Below are positions 11,538 through 24,152 of a stretch of DNA of 64,000 nucleotides, piece after piece (position 1 is the stretch's first letter; the number at the start of each line of letters is the position of its first letter). The notes under the pieces were generated by a model that was given only the letters and a program-made list of their open reading frames with translations, was not told the DNA's origin and did not search any database. The translations under genes were made by a program, and so were the position numbers. Origin of the DNA: Citrus sinensis (Eukaryota; Streptophyta; Magnoliopsida; Sapindales; Rutaceae); assembly GCF_022201045.2 (NCBI RefSeq), contig NC_068557.1:18453501-18517500 (forward strand), in the 5' to 3' direction.

Positions 11538-12894
11538 TGTTGTGCAAATTTTAATGTACTCGCAAGCGCACGAATCTATTGTAGTATAGATTAATGGTGA
11601 TGAGTGTCGATCCCACGAGGAGGTGGATTTTAATTGTATAGAATTAATTTTTGTGAATGGGTGATTGGATTTGTGGTGGAAATGATTGGAATATGCTAAA
11701 ACTTAAATTAAAATGGCGAGAATAAATTCTAAAATTGGTATTGAAATGGTGAGAATAAATTGAAGAGAATTCTATTGAAATGACGTACTTGGGTATCTGG
11801 ATCCGTATCAACATGCATCATGGGCTAAATAATCCGTATTAATGCCAATTAAATCATGAGGGGGGAATCCACACCTCATGAACCACGCTCTAATCAATAT
11901 GGTGCTAAGGGCTTATCGTGCCAAATAATAATAACCTTATACTAGAGAGCCGGTGTAACCAAGGCGGTATCTAGACAAGACTATTATTATTTGTCGACGA
12001 GAAGTCAAAACATCCACAAAAATTAGAGGGGAAGAGAAAATAAATTTACCAAATTAAGCCCATGACACATGTTGAGACTTCACCTTCAACCCAAGCTTGA
12101 AAGAAAATTAGTCACTCATAGTTGAACTAGGGGCAAAATGAGAATTTATTAAAATACGAAGAAAATACAAGATGGAGAAGGAATTACAGAAAATGGATCC
12201 CAAAAATGGATTCAGAGATATCAAATTAGGGGGGAGAGGCCCCCTTTTTATAGATACATGGAGTAAATCATGGCCATCGGATTAAAAACAGTTTGGACGC
12301 TCAGGATTGTGCCACGTCATCAGTCAACAGTCCACGGTTTGACCACGCGGATGAATAGTAACATGGTTTGACTCGGATGAACAGTAACGCGGTTTGGTTG
12401 AAAATAATCCTGTGTGATGCATATACCGTACGCGAGATTTTTCATCCACTGATATGCTGCCACGTCACCATCAACAGTACATAAGAATTTTAGCCCAACA
12501 GGATCGTGACACCTCATCAGTCAATGCCACATCATCGGTCAATGCCACGTCATCGATCCGTCTATGTGAACAGTGTTGTGAACAGTAACGTATACAGTAC
12601 CGTACACGTGAATAGTACCGTACATGTGAATAGTGCCATTTTTCCTTTTATGCTCCTCCTAAGGTTTTTGACCGTCCTGAGTTCAAAAGTGATGTCCGTT
12701 TTACCGTCTGATTTCTCCTTTATTGTGAAATGACCATAATGCCCCTAAAATACATAAAATACTTAATTAAAATAAAACACATGTAATTAAATCACAAGAA
12801 GGTTAAATACATAAAAGTAAGGGTTGTTAGTAAGACTTGAAATGTAAAATGACGGTTTTCTCCTTTATAAATATGCATTTTCTAACACTCAACA
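11538..12894 (-). repeat. 5' LTR of Athila copy A
   Basis: Directly repeated with 456-1812. Transcription of the element should start in this LTR and run leftwards. The TATA-like motif lies near 12240-12255 on the minus strand, next to a short C/G-rich hairpin. Confidence 0.95.
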
Positions 12895-12899
12895 GCCAT

Positions 12900-15800
12900 C
12901 ATAAGTGATGGAACCGAGCATGAAAATAGGATTTTGCCTGTGTAGATTGGATTTAAATATTGCATGGCATTTGATGATGCAAACAGCCATTGCCGTGCAT
13001 TAAAGAAAACAAAACACTTTAATCTTTTGCTTAATGTTCACGGCAATGCCAAGCAAAGGGAAAGAGCTTTCTGGTATTAGTGGCTGATGAATTTTGTGCC
13101 TATTACAGTAATGAATATTACTTTTTTTTTGCCAAAAGTAATGAATATTACTTATTTGTGCCTTTTATGACATAAATTATACGATAGTGATGAATGCAAT
13201 TTCAGTAAGCCCGTGTCCTGTAAGATAAATGGAAAGATGGTAAATTGAAAGTAAGAAACTTGAAAGTAAGAAACTTCAATTAACAAGAAGTTTCAGGTTG
13301 CTTTTTCCAGCACTCTTATTCACAATAAAATGCTCAATTTTTAACATTTGTAAAGATTAATATCACATTATGCCGAGTGCAAATGATACTTTATGGTAAT
13401 AGCAGGAAGTAAAGGACCTCGACCTATTAAAATGGTCACAAATCACCTATTTGTCAGCTGTGGATTGCCTAAGCCATAGTTATAGCAGTAAACTCCAGAC
13501 AGATAGAGCAAATATTATCAAGTTAAAGCATGCAGGCCATAGAGAAATTGTAAATGCTTGGTAATTAATGCACATTACAATAATTGAAAGTGAGGTGGTG
13601 GTGTCGGTGTATACCAAAACACTTAGGTAATGAACAACCATACAAGTATTGAGAAAAATATCACAATCTTTCCCCAATCTAAAGATAAACAAAGGTCCAT
13701 CCGAAATTAAGTTATACATATAACAAAATATTATAATGAAAGACAAAACCAAGGTTCAAAAGGTTGATGTTGAATTCATCTGGGTTATCCATATTGCTAT
13801 CACAGGCCTGCACAGTAACACAGAGATAAAAATCTGTATTTAGTAACTTTAGTAGAAGATAAAAGAGATAGTGAATTACAAGGCAAGAAATAAAAAAATA
13901 ACTTAAATATTAAAAGCAATCACTGAAAACCAAAAGGGGCAGAATAGATTATTGATCAACCAACAAAATTATAATTTCGAATTTAAGTATTTCGCTTGTC
14001 AAGTAAAGAAGAAGCCATTTTCAAATATTTTGTTACTGGTTCAGATATTCCTCAGGAGCCCCAATCTTGAAACCTATTGGTTGCTATAAAAACAGACTTA
14101 AGTAACCAACAACATAATGTTGAAGCATGCACGCAACAATGTTACTTCTACAATGAAAGTAAATAAATAATCTCTTAAGTCGCAGCTGGCAGGGTTTTTG
14201 GTACTGAATTAATGGTTTCCATGCAAAACTCCTCGTGGCTTATAAAAAAACCAAAAAAAAAAAAATACTTAAACAAATACGTCCTGGACCATAGAAAATG
14301 ACTTGCGAATCATAATTACATTTGAGGAACATAAGTTCGAATTTGGGACACACAAACGTGATCTAATTTGCCACCAAATTAACTACCCCATTATGTTTTC
14401 TTGATTTTACTAGAAATGGAGCCAAGGACGACAAAATTGCTCCTGAGATTGTGAAGGATCCTGGCCCTGAATGTTCGTTAATTCCAAGAGTATGTATACA
14501 CATCAAATCAGGAAGAAATTAAGGCCTCAAAAGATAAAACTTTCTAAGCATTTTATAGACAAAATGGGATACTGTAATCACCCGTTTTATTTGTCAGCCT
14601 AGACAGGTAATCCAACATAAGGTTGAAAGTCGCTGAACATTCACTTAATCGATAAATCACAAGAAATAGCTAGCGGTTTCTTAATTGACCTTGGCCTAAT
14701 TGCTCTAACTTCTCGGACAAAAAAAACAAAATTTTGGATTTTGAACCACTATAAATTAATTAGTTTCTACATAGATTTTAGATAGTTCTCCGCTAATTCT
14801 AAGGTAGCTTCCCATTAATTTCGGTGAAGATTTCTTAATAATCTTGGGAATCTAGATTGTATTTCGAGAATTTAGCAAACTTTTTACATTGCTATGAAAC
14901 CATCCAAATCTATCTATAAATTAATCGAGAGGTCCCTGAATACCATTAACCATTTCACAATATAGCTAACAACAGGATTAAATAAATTATTGAAATTATT
15001 GCCATTTCTTCTTTCAACTACTACATGTCTTGTTGCCAAATTTTAACAATCCATAAAAGAGAAACTCAAAAATGAATTCAGACTATTATGAATATAATCA
15101 TAAAAACAACTGAGAACCATATCTTCATCCAAGAACAAAATCAGATGCCCTTTATAATATGTTTACTGCTAAATTCTTCTCATGGGTGTTTTCCTCTGCA
15201 TGCCATGAGAAAGGCACTCTTTTTTACATGTTCCAAATGCATGCTTAATTTAAGAACACCTGCAAACAGCCCTGTCCTTGGCTCCTTGCTACTAATGGAG
15301 AGGGCAACACCTCACACACAAACAGTAAGATAGACTTCGGAGACACTACATGTTGAACAGGCAGAACTTGTCCAAACAGACTCATGTGATGGGAACATTA
15401 TGAAAAAAATGTTGAGCCATAAGGTGACTACTTGGTACAGCCTGACCTTCTCTTAACAGAACCCCGCTGAGCAGTCCTACAATATAAAACAATTATGAAC
15501 ATCAACTCATGGTCAACATGAAAATTTATTCATTTTCTGCAACAGATATATAGCCTATTTTACCAAGTATACAAAGCATTTCAAGGGGGTACATTCCCAA
15601 AGCGCATGAACATGCTTGCTTTTATAGCCAAGCAACTCATTTTTCTCCTCAGCTACGTGCAGCCCATTCACAAAACTAAATTAACAATTCATAACCCCAA
15701 TGTCATCCATACATAATTGGCCACCAGCAGATAACACAAAAAACAAAACAAAATAAAAATAATAACCAAGCAAGGTTAATTGAATCACCGATATGGTTAC

Positions 15801-17983
15801 ATTTAACCATTACAAAAAGAAAGAAATATGTATCTTCACAGTTTATTACAAGATAATAGCCCAATCATTCTACAAAATCTTCTATAAGGAATTATTTCCC
15901 TCTCGCTCACTCCTTCAACGTAGTGCTTATTGCAATCAAATTAAACAAGCAGTACTTGTTACTAATCTCGCCTTCACTTATTCTAACAAATAAACGTGAT
16001 CGACACTCCTAAGCAAATTACCATTGCCATACTGTTGCAAACAAAAATAAACATTTTTTTCTTTTTAATTACCTGCTTCCTCAGTTCCAGCGGCACAACA
16101 ATAGATCAAGTGCACGTGAGAAATTGACTCTGTTCTAAGGCAAATTGATGTGTCTAATTGCTAAACTTCCACAACCACCCAATATCTTTTCTAGTTGGTT
16201 CCCGTTGTCATGTATCCGCCGTGAATTTTACTTGCATCGTTTCTGTCTTTATCGGGAGACACCAAGACTTTAAACTTCACAATAGCAATTTCTAGGGGAA
16301 ATTGATCGTCATTTCTGGGGGTGAAAAAGAATTCAATTATCGGATTTTCTGGGGGAGGAAAAGATTTTGATGATCTTAATTCCTTCCTGGGTTGTGAAAA
16401 ATCTTTTGATGAAGGCCTCTGGTGGACGCTTATTTAACATTTTTTTCCTTTGTTTAATTATTAAATTATCTTTCAACAACCGACAATAAGCCTTTACCCA
16501 TTTTTCTTTTTCGACCGTTAGATTCATTCAGTTTACATCCAACGGCAGTTTAGGATGGAGATAAAAAGTGTAGTACCTTACCACAGTGGTAACATAGGTG
16601 GATCTTTTTTTTCAAACATTAGGGAGTTTTATTAGCTAAATAAATACTTTCTATCATTTGTTGAGAAACATTAAAATGGATGGACTTTGAGTGTTTTTTT
16701 GATAATGAATCATTCTTTCATATTAAAGGATTAAACTAGTTCTCTATGAAAAAATGTTTAGACTTGCTTGGAAAAACTATGTGAATTTATCCAGCATGCA
16801 AATAAGAAGTGCTTAACTTTGAATTTTTTTTTTTTTATATTAGTTCCCCAGTCCTCAGAAAGGTCAAATTTCATAATCCACTGAATATGTATGTACCTAT
16901 TTAAACTGAAGACGTGAGTTAAAATATTTTAAGATATTCATTAGGATTTATTAATCTATGAACAAATGGTTCGATTCCAAATCATCCATCCCATTTTCAC
17001 CATGCCAATTCAAATTCATTACTTCAAGCTCTCTCTCTGATCAGGTGTGCGTCGGGCACCGATCAAGTGAAACGCGCATTCACCTGATTGGGACTCTAAA
17101 TACAAACAACACTCGAAGAAAAAATGTTTGTGGTGTTTCCAGGATCAAGTGGCATAGAGATGACCACCAGTCAGGATAAGCCACAAAAAAAAGCTAAATA
17201 TTGCGTCCGAGCCATTACACCAAGAGGAACTAACATTTCCACCAGAATTGGTAATGGACGCATTTTAATTACAAAATAAATCATCAATTATAAGACAATT
17301 GGTAGCTGTTTAACATAAAAGAAACCACAAAACCACATGGGATTAGAGAGCTCAGTGGAAGGAGAAGTCGTTAATAAATAGGGTTCACGGCAATGCCTTT
17401 GAAAGGCCTCGTCCACTACCCATATACGCACCAAAGTGCTTCATCTCATCACAGCATTAATTATCCCTTATTTAACACCAAGAAACAAAAATGAAAATAA
17501 ATTTTGGAATAATTAAAACAAAATACCAAAAGGCTTCAGTGTGTGTAACAATCAGATCATTGGCCAAAAAAGCCTCACTGAAATCCGCTAAGATAATTTT
17601 AATTTTTCATCATAAGCCCTATTTACAAGTAAATTTTAAAAAAAAAAAGTTAACTGCTGGGTATAGTTTGGGAATAGCCTTTTCTTCTCTGCATCTAAGA
17701 GACCAACCATATAGACAAAGAGAAAAGGGCTTTTACCAAAATATCCTTTAGTTGCCAAGAGTTATGGTGTATTAAGAAAATTGAGAAAGGTGCTCAGACA
17801 GCCAAGGGTTAGTCTTCAACTACTAGGAGTGAAACCCAGATCAGAAACTCTAGTCCACGAAAAATTGCATCCTCATAGCACTCTTCTCACACACATACAT
17901 AGTTTAATTTAAAACAGCAAAACAGCATCAATTTGGGAAAACAAATAAACATAAAACAACTTTTTTAAACAGTGAACGCAAAC
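12900..17983. other. Intergenic region, no confident gene
   Basis: AT-rich sequence with no long frame and no recognised protein family. Weak minus-strand exon-like segments bounded by consensus splice signals can be seen (for example 16073-16134 and a segment starting at 15476). These could belong to a transcript driven from the promoter-like region near 18.1 kb. A short duplication of a 16-bp unit (GAAAGTAAGAAACTT) occurs near 13246-13276. Confidence 0.4.
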
Positions 17984-17989
17984 CCTGAC

Positions 17990-18155
17990 CTGAATCCTGG
18001 AAAATTTAAGAGAAACGCAGAAAATTCGAATTGGGAATAGAAAGAGGCAGCAAATAATAGAGATGATCCGATGGGTATGACTCCTCTCTATATATCTATA
18101 TATATAGGCACTGTCAGGGTTTTCACTTTTTAAAATACAATGCAAATTAGGGTTT
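17990..18155 (-). promoter_or_regulatory. Possible promoter and first exon of an unidentified minus-strand gene
   Basis: On the minus strand an AAACCCTAA telo-box (18147-18155) is followed by a TATATATA-rich TATA element (about 18089-18106). Next comes a pyrimidine-rich leader containing TCTTTCTATTCCC and a consensus-like splice donor, CAG/GTCAGG, at about 17990. This order is typical of a plant housekeeping promoter with an intron in the 5' UTR. No clear coding exon was found further along, so the product is unknown and the transcript may be non-coding. Confidence 0.35.
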
Positions 18156-18159
18156 CGAA

Positions 18160-20069
18160 AGAGAAACTGTTTGGTTTTTGTGGGCTAGCTAGCTGGGCCT
18201 TAAGCCCTTAATATGAATGCATGTGGATCGATTTTTAGATTAGCTTGGGTATCATTTGCAAACCCAATATTTGATGCTTAGCCCAAAGCTTCTTTTCCGC
18301 GATAGTAGAGCTTTCAACACCTAGCTAAAATCCTTATAACACCCCTTTTGAATTTTATTTCTTAAAAAACCTTAGTTTAATTGATAAAATATAAATTAAA
18401 CTTAACATTTTGCTATAAAAAATTTCCCTAAAAAGATTCTTTTAATTGTTTAATTATACAATTCATTCAAATCATAGAATCTTAAATGATTTTATTTCAT
18501 TTTATTATATAATTTTTATCTCCATATAACTCTAAATTTTGATATGTGTCTAAAAACTATTTTTTTAATTAGAATTAAAAATATAACTATAAATTATGGA
18601 GTGGGACGGGTATAATTTTTTTTAAAAGGATAATTTATTTAAGTGTAGATTGATTTTCCTTTCAAAATAAAAAGTAAATCAATTTATCTTTGATTATTTA
18701 GGTAATTTCAATTAAAAGGGGTTTTATGAGAAATTTAAAGGAGTGTCAAAAGGTTGAAAAAAAAAATGATAATGGTACATTTGGTACCCTTTTTTAATGA
18801 TGTTTTTGTATTTATTTTATAATATAAATATGCTTACTATTTGGTGAATTTGAAAATGCATTTAATTGTTTCTCTGAAATTATAGAGACATTGAAAGATT
18901 GTGAAATATTCTGTAACATACCCCCCCCCCCCCCCCCCCCCCCAAACACCCTCATGGCACTCCACGTGTCCCTGCATGTGGAAACAAAGCGCGCAAATGG
19001 CACCCTTGGGAGCTGGCTAACTTGGTCTGTAAGGTACATAAACTGTACCGTAGCCAGCTCCCTGTATATAATTATGTCACAAAAGTTGTGGTGGATCCCA
19101 TGAACAAAGTGAAGAGGAAAAATTTTATGTTTTCCAACTTTCTTTGTTAACGTTGTAGAATGAATATGATTTGTTTTCATGGAATAAAAAATATCATTGT
19201 TACTAAGGCCCACTAAACAACTTTTGTTCTCGAAAAATAGAAAATAAGTGATGAAAAATAATACCAAACCACCCTAAACAAATCTTCTTTTTCAAAAATT
19301 ATGAAATTACTCTTTTTCTTTTTTGATGTTACAATGTTTGACAAAGAAAAATTAATTTTTTAATAATGTCACTCAACTTAATTCTCAAGAAATAATATTT
19401 TTAACTACACATAATTCATTCCACGTAGTATTTATGGCTATCGTAACATTTTTAGTGGTTCATTTCTTAATCACAAGATGATATTATAAGCTTGGAAACC
19501 AAGATGCATAACCAGTTTTGGCTTTAAAGTCGCTCAAAATGTTTCGTACTACTTAATTTTAGGTACATAAGTAAAACTTTGTTACTCCACTCTCATCATA
19601 ATCTCATTTCTTCTATCTTGGCTATCTTGTTGAAGTCTAGGAGGTAGCATTAGATACAGACGTAGTTATATTATATTTTGTTGATAGCACGTGGAATCAT
19701 GATCACAGCAATGATCAAGCTAATGCCGGGAGCTATGTTATGTGGAGCTTGTAAACTGTTCACAATTTTATACTGACAGACAAATTTTATACTGACAGCA
19801 TCACATGTCTCCAATTTCAATTGCTTTTATTACAAGAGCACAATCTTCTTGAAAAAGTAAAAGAGATACGGTGGGGCTACATTATTCGAACAGTATGCAA
19901 AGAAGCCCAAATCTCGCCGTTCGGCTAGGAGATCATTGACCTTCTCACAGTAAAAGCAAAACTTGGTCATTCATTTTTGTTCGTCGGCCCAAATAAGAAA
20001 ATAAAATCAAGGAGAAAAAGAAAATGGAATGAAAAAGTAGAAAAAAGACCGAAATGCCTCCAAGCTTAG
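18160..20069. other. Intergenic region downstream of peroxidase 1, with a poly-C run and hairpin
   Basis: AT-rich spacer. It holds a run of 23 cytosines at 18921-18943 and a hairpin at 19008-19062 with a perfect 12-bp outer stem (GGGAGCTGGCTA/TAGCCAGCTCCC) and a nested GGTAC/GTACC stem. The open frames across the C run are artefacts of base composition. No gene is recognised. Confidence 0.5.
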
Positions 20070-21361
20070 CTAATTGACAAAAGCGCAACGCTTCCTGATC
20101 TCACCTTCTGATCCAGTCTTAACCTTATTCCTTCCCATTTTCTCCACAGACTTGGCAAATTCAGCAAAGAAATTTTCCAATGATCCCTGAAGAAGTTGCT
20201 TAACCAAAGACAAAGTGAAAGAGTTTGTAGTCAAAGAAGCATCAGATACAAAGAGACCCCTTCTCTTAAGCAAAAGATTGTAGTAGCTAAGATCAAATGT
20301 CTTGCGGCTACCAGGGTCCATTTCAAGTAATGTAGTGTTATCATTTGGAGTTCTGCACTTTCTTGCCTTGAGATTTGCTGCATATTCACTGTCAAGAGCA
20401 GGGTCTTGGTCACCCACTCCTGTGAAATTGTACAGCCGGCTTGAAACTGAAGTGCAGTGGGAGACCCCGATTGTGTGTGCACCTGAAACAACATGAAAGC
20501 CTTATGTCAAGCTTAGTTCCATCTAGAATTGCGGTGCCACGACTTAAAAGATTGAAAAAAAATAAAAATTACCAAACACTTTAGTTGTTGTGCTTACCTG
20601 AGAGCAGAACCAGGTCCTTCAAATCAAGTCCTTGATTAGCAAAACTTCGTTGAAGAAGGGTGAAGTTGTTAGTAGGAGCTGGGATATTGTTTTGGGCTTC
20701 TGAACGAATGGAGACTCGCCCGTCTCTTCGTCCGGTTGGAACTTTCCAGGAAGGACCTCCCTGAAGTCAACAGCAAGTAAAATTAGACAGAAACAGAAGC
20801 TCTGTAGTCTTGTTAATTAATTATCTTGTCTCAAGAAGAAAATGAAAATGCAACGCTTACTGTGGCTACAATAGAGTCTCTTGTAACTAACGTAAGAATA
20901 TCTGCACAAGAAACTATGCCGGGGCATGCATCTTCGACTAGTCTCTTCACTCTTTCGATGAAATCAAAGGTTGCGCCTGTCAATGTTTGATTTGGAACGG
21001 CATTTCTTTCAGGATTGCCTGTTGAGTTTAGCAGCACGGATGCATCACAGCCCTGAGATGCAAAGCGAAGCGCGCGTCAGCAAGAAACAAAATGTAAAAC
21101 GGAGATAAGAGTTTTATGCAAAGCTTCCAAAAGGTGAAATATTGTGCTAACCCTGACAAAGCAATCATGGAAATGCATTCTGAGGAAAGATGCGGCTAAT
21201 GAGGGGGCATTGTGGATGTGTTTGTTAACATAGTCTAACACAATCTTTTCAGCTCTTGGGCAGCTCTTAGCATAAAATCCCAGTTGCAATTGAGCTTCAC
21301 TCAGGCCTACAACACCAAAAAGACTTAAAAATACGACACCAATGTAGTCTATCCTTCCCAT
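20070..21361 (-). CDS. Class III secretory peroxidase 1
   Basis: Four exons on the minus strand: 21152-21361, 20861-21052, 20598-20760 and 20070-20482. All introns are GT-AG and about 100 bp long, and the phases and positions match the canonical four-exon class III peroxidase gene. The product is 325 residues, the usual family length. A signal peptide covers about residues 1-23. The distal haem pocket is RMHFHDCF with Arg61 and His65; the proximal haem ligand is His191 in LSGAHTIG; the paired Cys expected for disulphides are present. Secreted haem peroxidases of this class oxidise phenolics with H2O2 in the wall (lignin, suberin, defence). An upstream in-frame Met at 21412 would spoil the signal peptide, so 21361 is preferred. 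A second peroxidase and a fragment lie further right. Confidence 0.95.
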
Positions 21362-23744
21362 TGTTATCCTATACGAAATTGCTTTGACGCAGTTGGTGTT
21401 CTCTGATAACACAGAGAAGATTTATTCTTTTCTTTGTGGCCACAAGATGATTAAAAAAAAAAAAATGCTTCACACAGCTAACACACACATGCTATGTTTT
21501 GGACACTTTCATATAGTAGTACATCTAAAGCTAGCAATTATAAATAGGTTGAGCTAGGCTTGTCCCCCCATGGAATAAAATGAAGTAACATCGATGAACG
21601 GGTTTGAAAGTGACTTTTGTTTAATCAAGAACGCTATTTTAATTCCGTTTACATAGAGAATGGAATCTTTTAGAAAATTTGCATCACAGTTAAGAATTAT
21701 TTTGAAGTAGCTGCAGGTGGCAGCTGCTTGGCATATTTGTTTATGGATTTGGTGGATTGGGTCGAATCATATCAATTTGTTTACCTGCTCTATGATGTCT
21801 ACGTTTACCATTATGCATTATTTGTTAACATAAATTAGTTACCTGCTGGCTGCTGCAATACTTGGCTGCCGACACTAAACAATATATCACAAAGAAACTA
21901 AGAACTTTGATTGATGTGGAATAAAGTGTGTAATGAGCTGTAGGCTGTAGCATGACTTTCTTTTCATCTTAGAAAATGAATTCATAGTATAAATAATGTA
22001 TTATAACAAGATAAGATGAAACAAAAGGGAAGGAATTAAATGGGGTTAATAAATAACAAAAGGACATGCACTACAAAATGCATAGATCTCTGTTATTCCT
22101 TTTTTTTTTTTTTCATCAAGCAACAAAATAAATAAAATTATTAGACAAACTTGTGTAACTCTCAATTTTAGCTTCATTGCAGTGATCTGTCACTTGATCA
22201 TCAATCCTGCAGTTTCCAAATCTTCTAAATGAGTGCTATGCCTTGAGAATATCTTTTCTCAGACATAATGCATATTTAATTAGAGAACAGTTACTAACTT
22301 TGAAAAAGCATAATTAGGATAGTCTAATACAAGCTTCTAAGAAATATTGCTGAGGTTAGTAGTACTTCATTCTCTCATCAGTTGGCCCTGATAAGCCCAC
22401 TCGTATATCTCGATTTTGAGTGCATGATGGGAGCAGGAATTATCTTAACAGGCATCAAGGGAACCAAAATCTCTAATCATTATGTCATTTATCAATAACT
22501 ATGTTAATACAAAAATGAGGAGACCATTTTCTTTGTTCTTGCTCTTGAATATGTCATCTCTACAAGCCAAAGTTTGGTTTCTCAGTGAAATTAGTAGCCA
22601 GCTCATTGGTGAACAAATTTTCCATTGGCAGCTCAAGCTTCTGCAAAGAATATTGCTAATTTTTAATAAGCAAAATGATTGGTTGCAGATTTCCAGTATC
22701 TCACATCAATGTTACCATGAATGTTTCTTAAAGAATAAAAGAGATCAAGTTATTACTTGGTGACCTTTCTGGATGCAGAAAATATATGGAATTGCCCACA
22801 CTTTATTCCCATCCAGAGGACATCTTATGGAATGTTTATAAATGAATCCCATTTGTAAATTTAAGGTCACAACAAAAGGGGAAAAAAATGCTTAAAGAAG
22901 CAATAGTATCGAAAGCAAAGTCCAGCAGCAGTTTTTGACTTATACTAAATCAGCCTCATAATATACAGAGTTTTCATCATTAGAGTGCTTTCAAAAGAAG
23001 GAATTGCTTTTAAAGATTCCGTGCTTCCTTTAGAAAGCAGAAGGAAACTCCCTTCGTCCAAATCTTGCTGTCATTATTGCTCCATGCATGAGATTGAGAC
23101 TTGATATTGGCATTATTTCTTCATGTGTATTTGTTTACATGTGCCTGAATATAAGAAATTCTGAAACTGTAGCACCTAACGTTAGGGAAACTATGAGCAC
23201 TTGGGGCCTAAATCATGTATTTTTGTTTGCTACCATTTTTTGATCCCCACCATAGACTATATCTTAGGGGCAATGCCTAGTGACGACGACAAGAATCACT
23301 TAATTTGGGTCTTAACTTAAAAGAAAAGCAAAAGCAAAAGAAAAAGATAAAGATAAAGATAAAAGTCGTAACACAGCTGCACATTGGGATTATTCGAAAG
23401 TGAACATTGAATGAGGCATTATCATCTGTCACTTATGCTAAATTAAACCTCATATGATTGTGACTAGAGTGCATTAGAAGAAGGAATTTCTTTTAATTGG
23501 TTCCTTGTTTCTTTGTTAGAAAGCAGAGAATGAAATTCCTTCAGTGAGATCTGATCATTATCACTCCAGGCATGATTCTGTTAGTGATACATTTCTTGTC
23601 TCTCCCTGCTCACATCTGTATGTAAATGCCTCGCTTCTGAGAAATTAAACAAATGCTTGCGGCTTTGCACGGTCAATAGCTTTGCGGGGCTAAAAGCTAG
23701 TTTTACCGTATGTTGATTTGTAAACAGCTTTAATCCATGGAATG
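21362..23744. other. Intergenic region upstream of peroxidase 1, with a diverged duplication
   Basis: No gene is recognised. The first few hundred bases should contain the peroxidase 1 promoter. Two similar segments, about 22927-23168 and 23417-23650, lie in direct orientation about 0.5 kb apart and share many blocks (GAAGGAATT, AGAAAGCAGA, CTCCA/GCATGA, AAATTCTGA-like ends). They look like an old local duplication of unknown meaning. Confidence 0.45.
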
Positions 23745-24152
23745 GAACAGAGCAGGGCTGGCTTTAGAGTACTTAGGCCTTATTAGGCGAGTTTTTTTTT
23801 TTTTTTATGTGATCTTTTTTTATATGCAATTTCAACACTCAAAGAAACATAAAAGAGATTCAAATTCATTCTATTTTAAATTCTTGAATTTTCAACAATA
23901 ATAAAAAAGATCCAAAAAATTAATTTTTAAAACAAAACCTTAAAAAAATAGTGAAGAAGATATCTTTTTTACTTTCGCAGAATAATTACAAAAACAAACA
24001 AATAAATAAATAAGAACAATATTATTTCAAATAAAATATTTAGAATAGTAGCCCATAGAAAATTGAGATAATGAATTGATGATCATGTAATAGATATGAA
24101 CTTTGTATTTTAATAATTTTTTTTTTGATTAGATGGGGCTCAATCAAGCGAG

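Larger units (their letters stand above)
456..12894 (-). mobile_element. Athila-type Ty3/gypsy LTR retrotransposon, copy A
   Basis: A 12,439-bp element on the minus strand. It has 1,357-bp LTRs of equal length (456-1812 and 11538-12894) that begin and end TG...CA on both strands. A perfect 5-bp target duplication, gccat, lies at 451-455 and 12895-12899. The internal order, read on the minus strand, is primer-binding site, gag, protease, reverse transcriptase, RNase H, integrase, then three extra reading frames, a long non-coding tail and a polypurine tract. The gag type, the primer site and the lack of a visible chromodomain point to the Athila branch. By eye the LTRs differ at about 20 positions (about 1.5%), suggesting an insertion of the order of 0.5-1 million years old at usual plant rates. 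The gag-pol frame carries about two or three breaks, so the copy is a fossil, though the three accessory frames still read open. Confidence 0.95.

Noticed and set aside
19008-19062. Hairpin as a microRNA precursor
   Set aside because: The outer stem is only 12 bp, too short for a plant microRNA duplex, and no known mature sequence is recognised.
21362-21412. Upstream Met extending peroxidase 1
   Set aside because: It would place a polar stretch before a clear signal peptide; the downstream ATG at 21361 fits the family.
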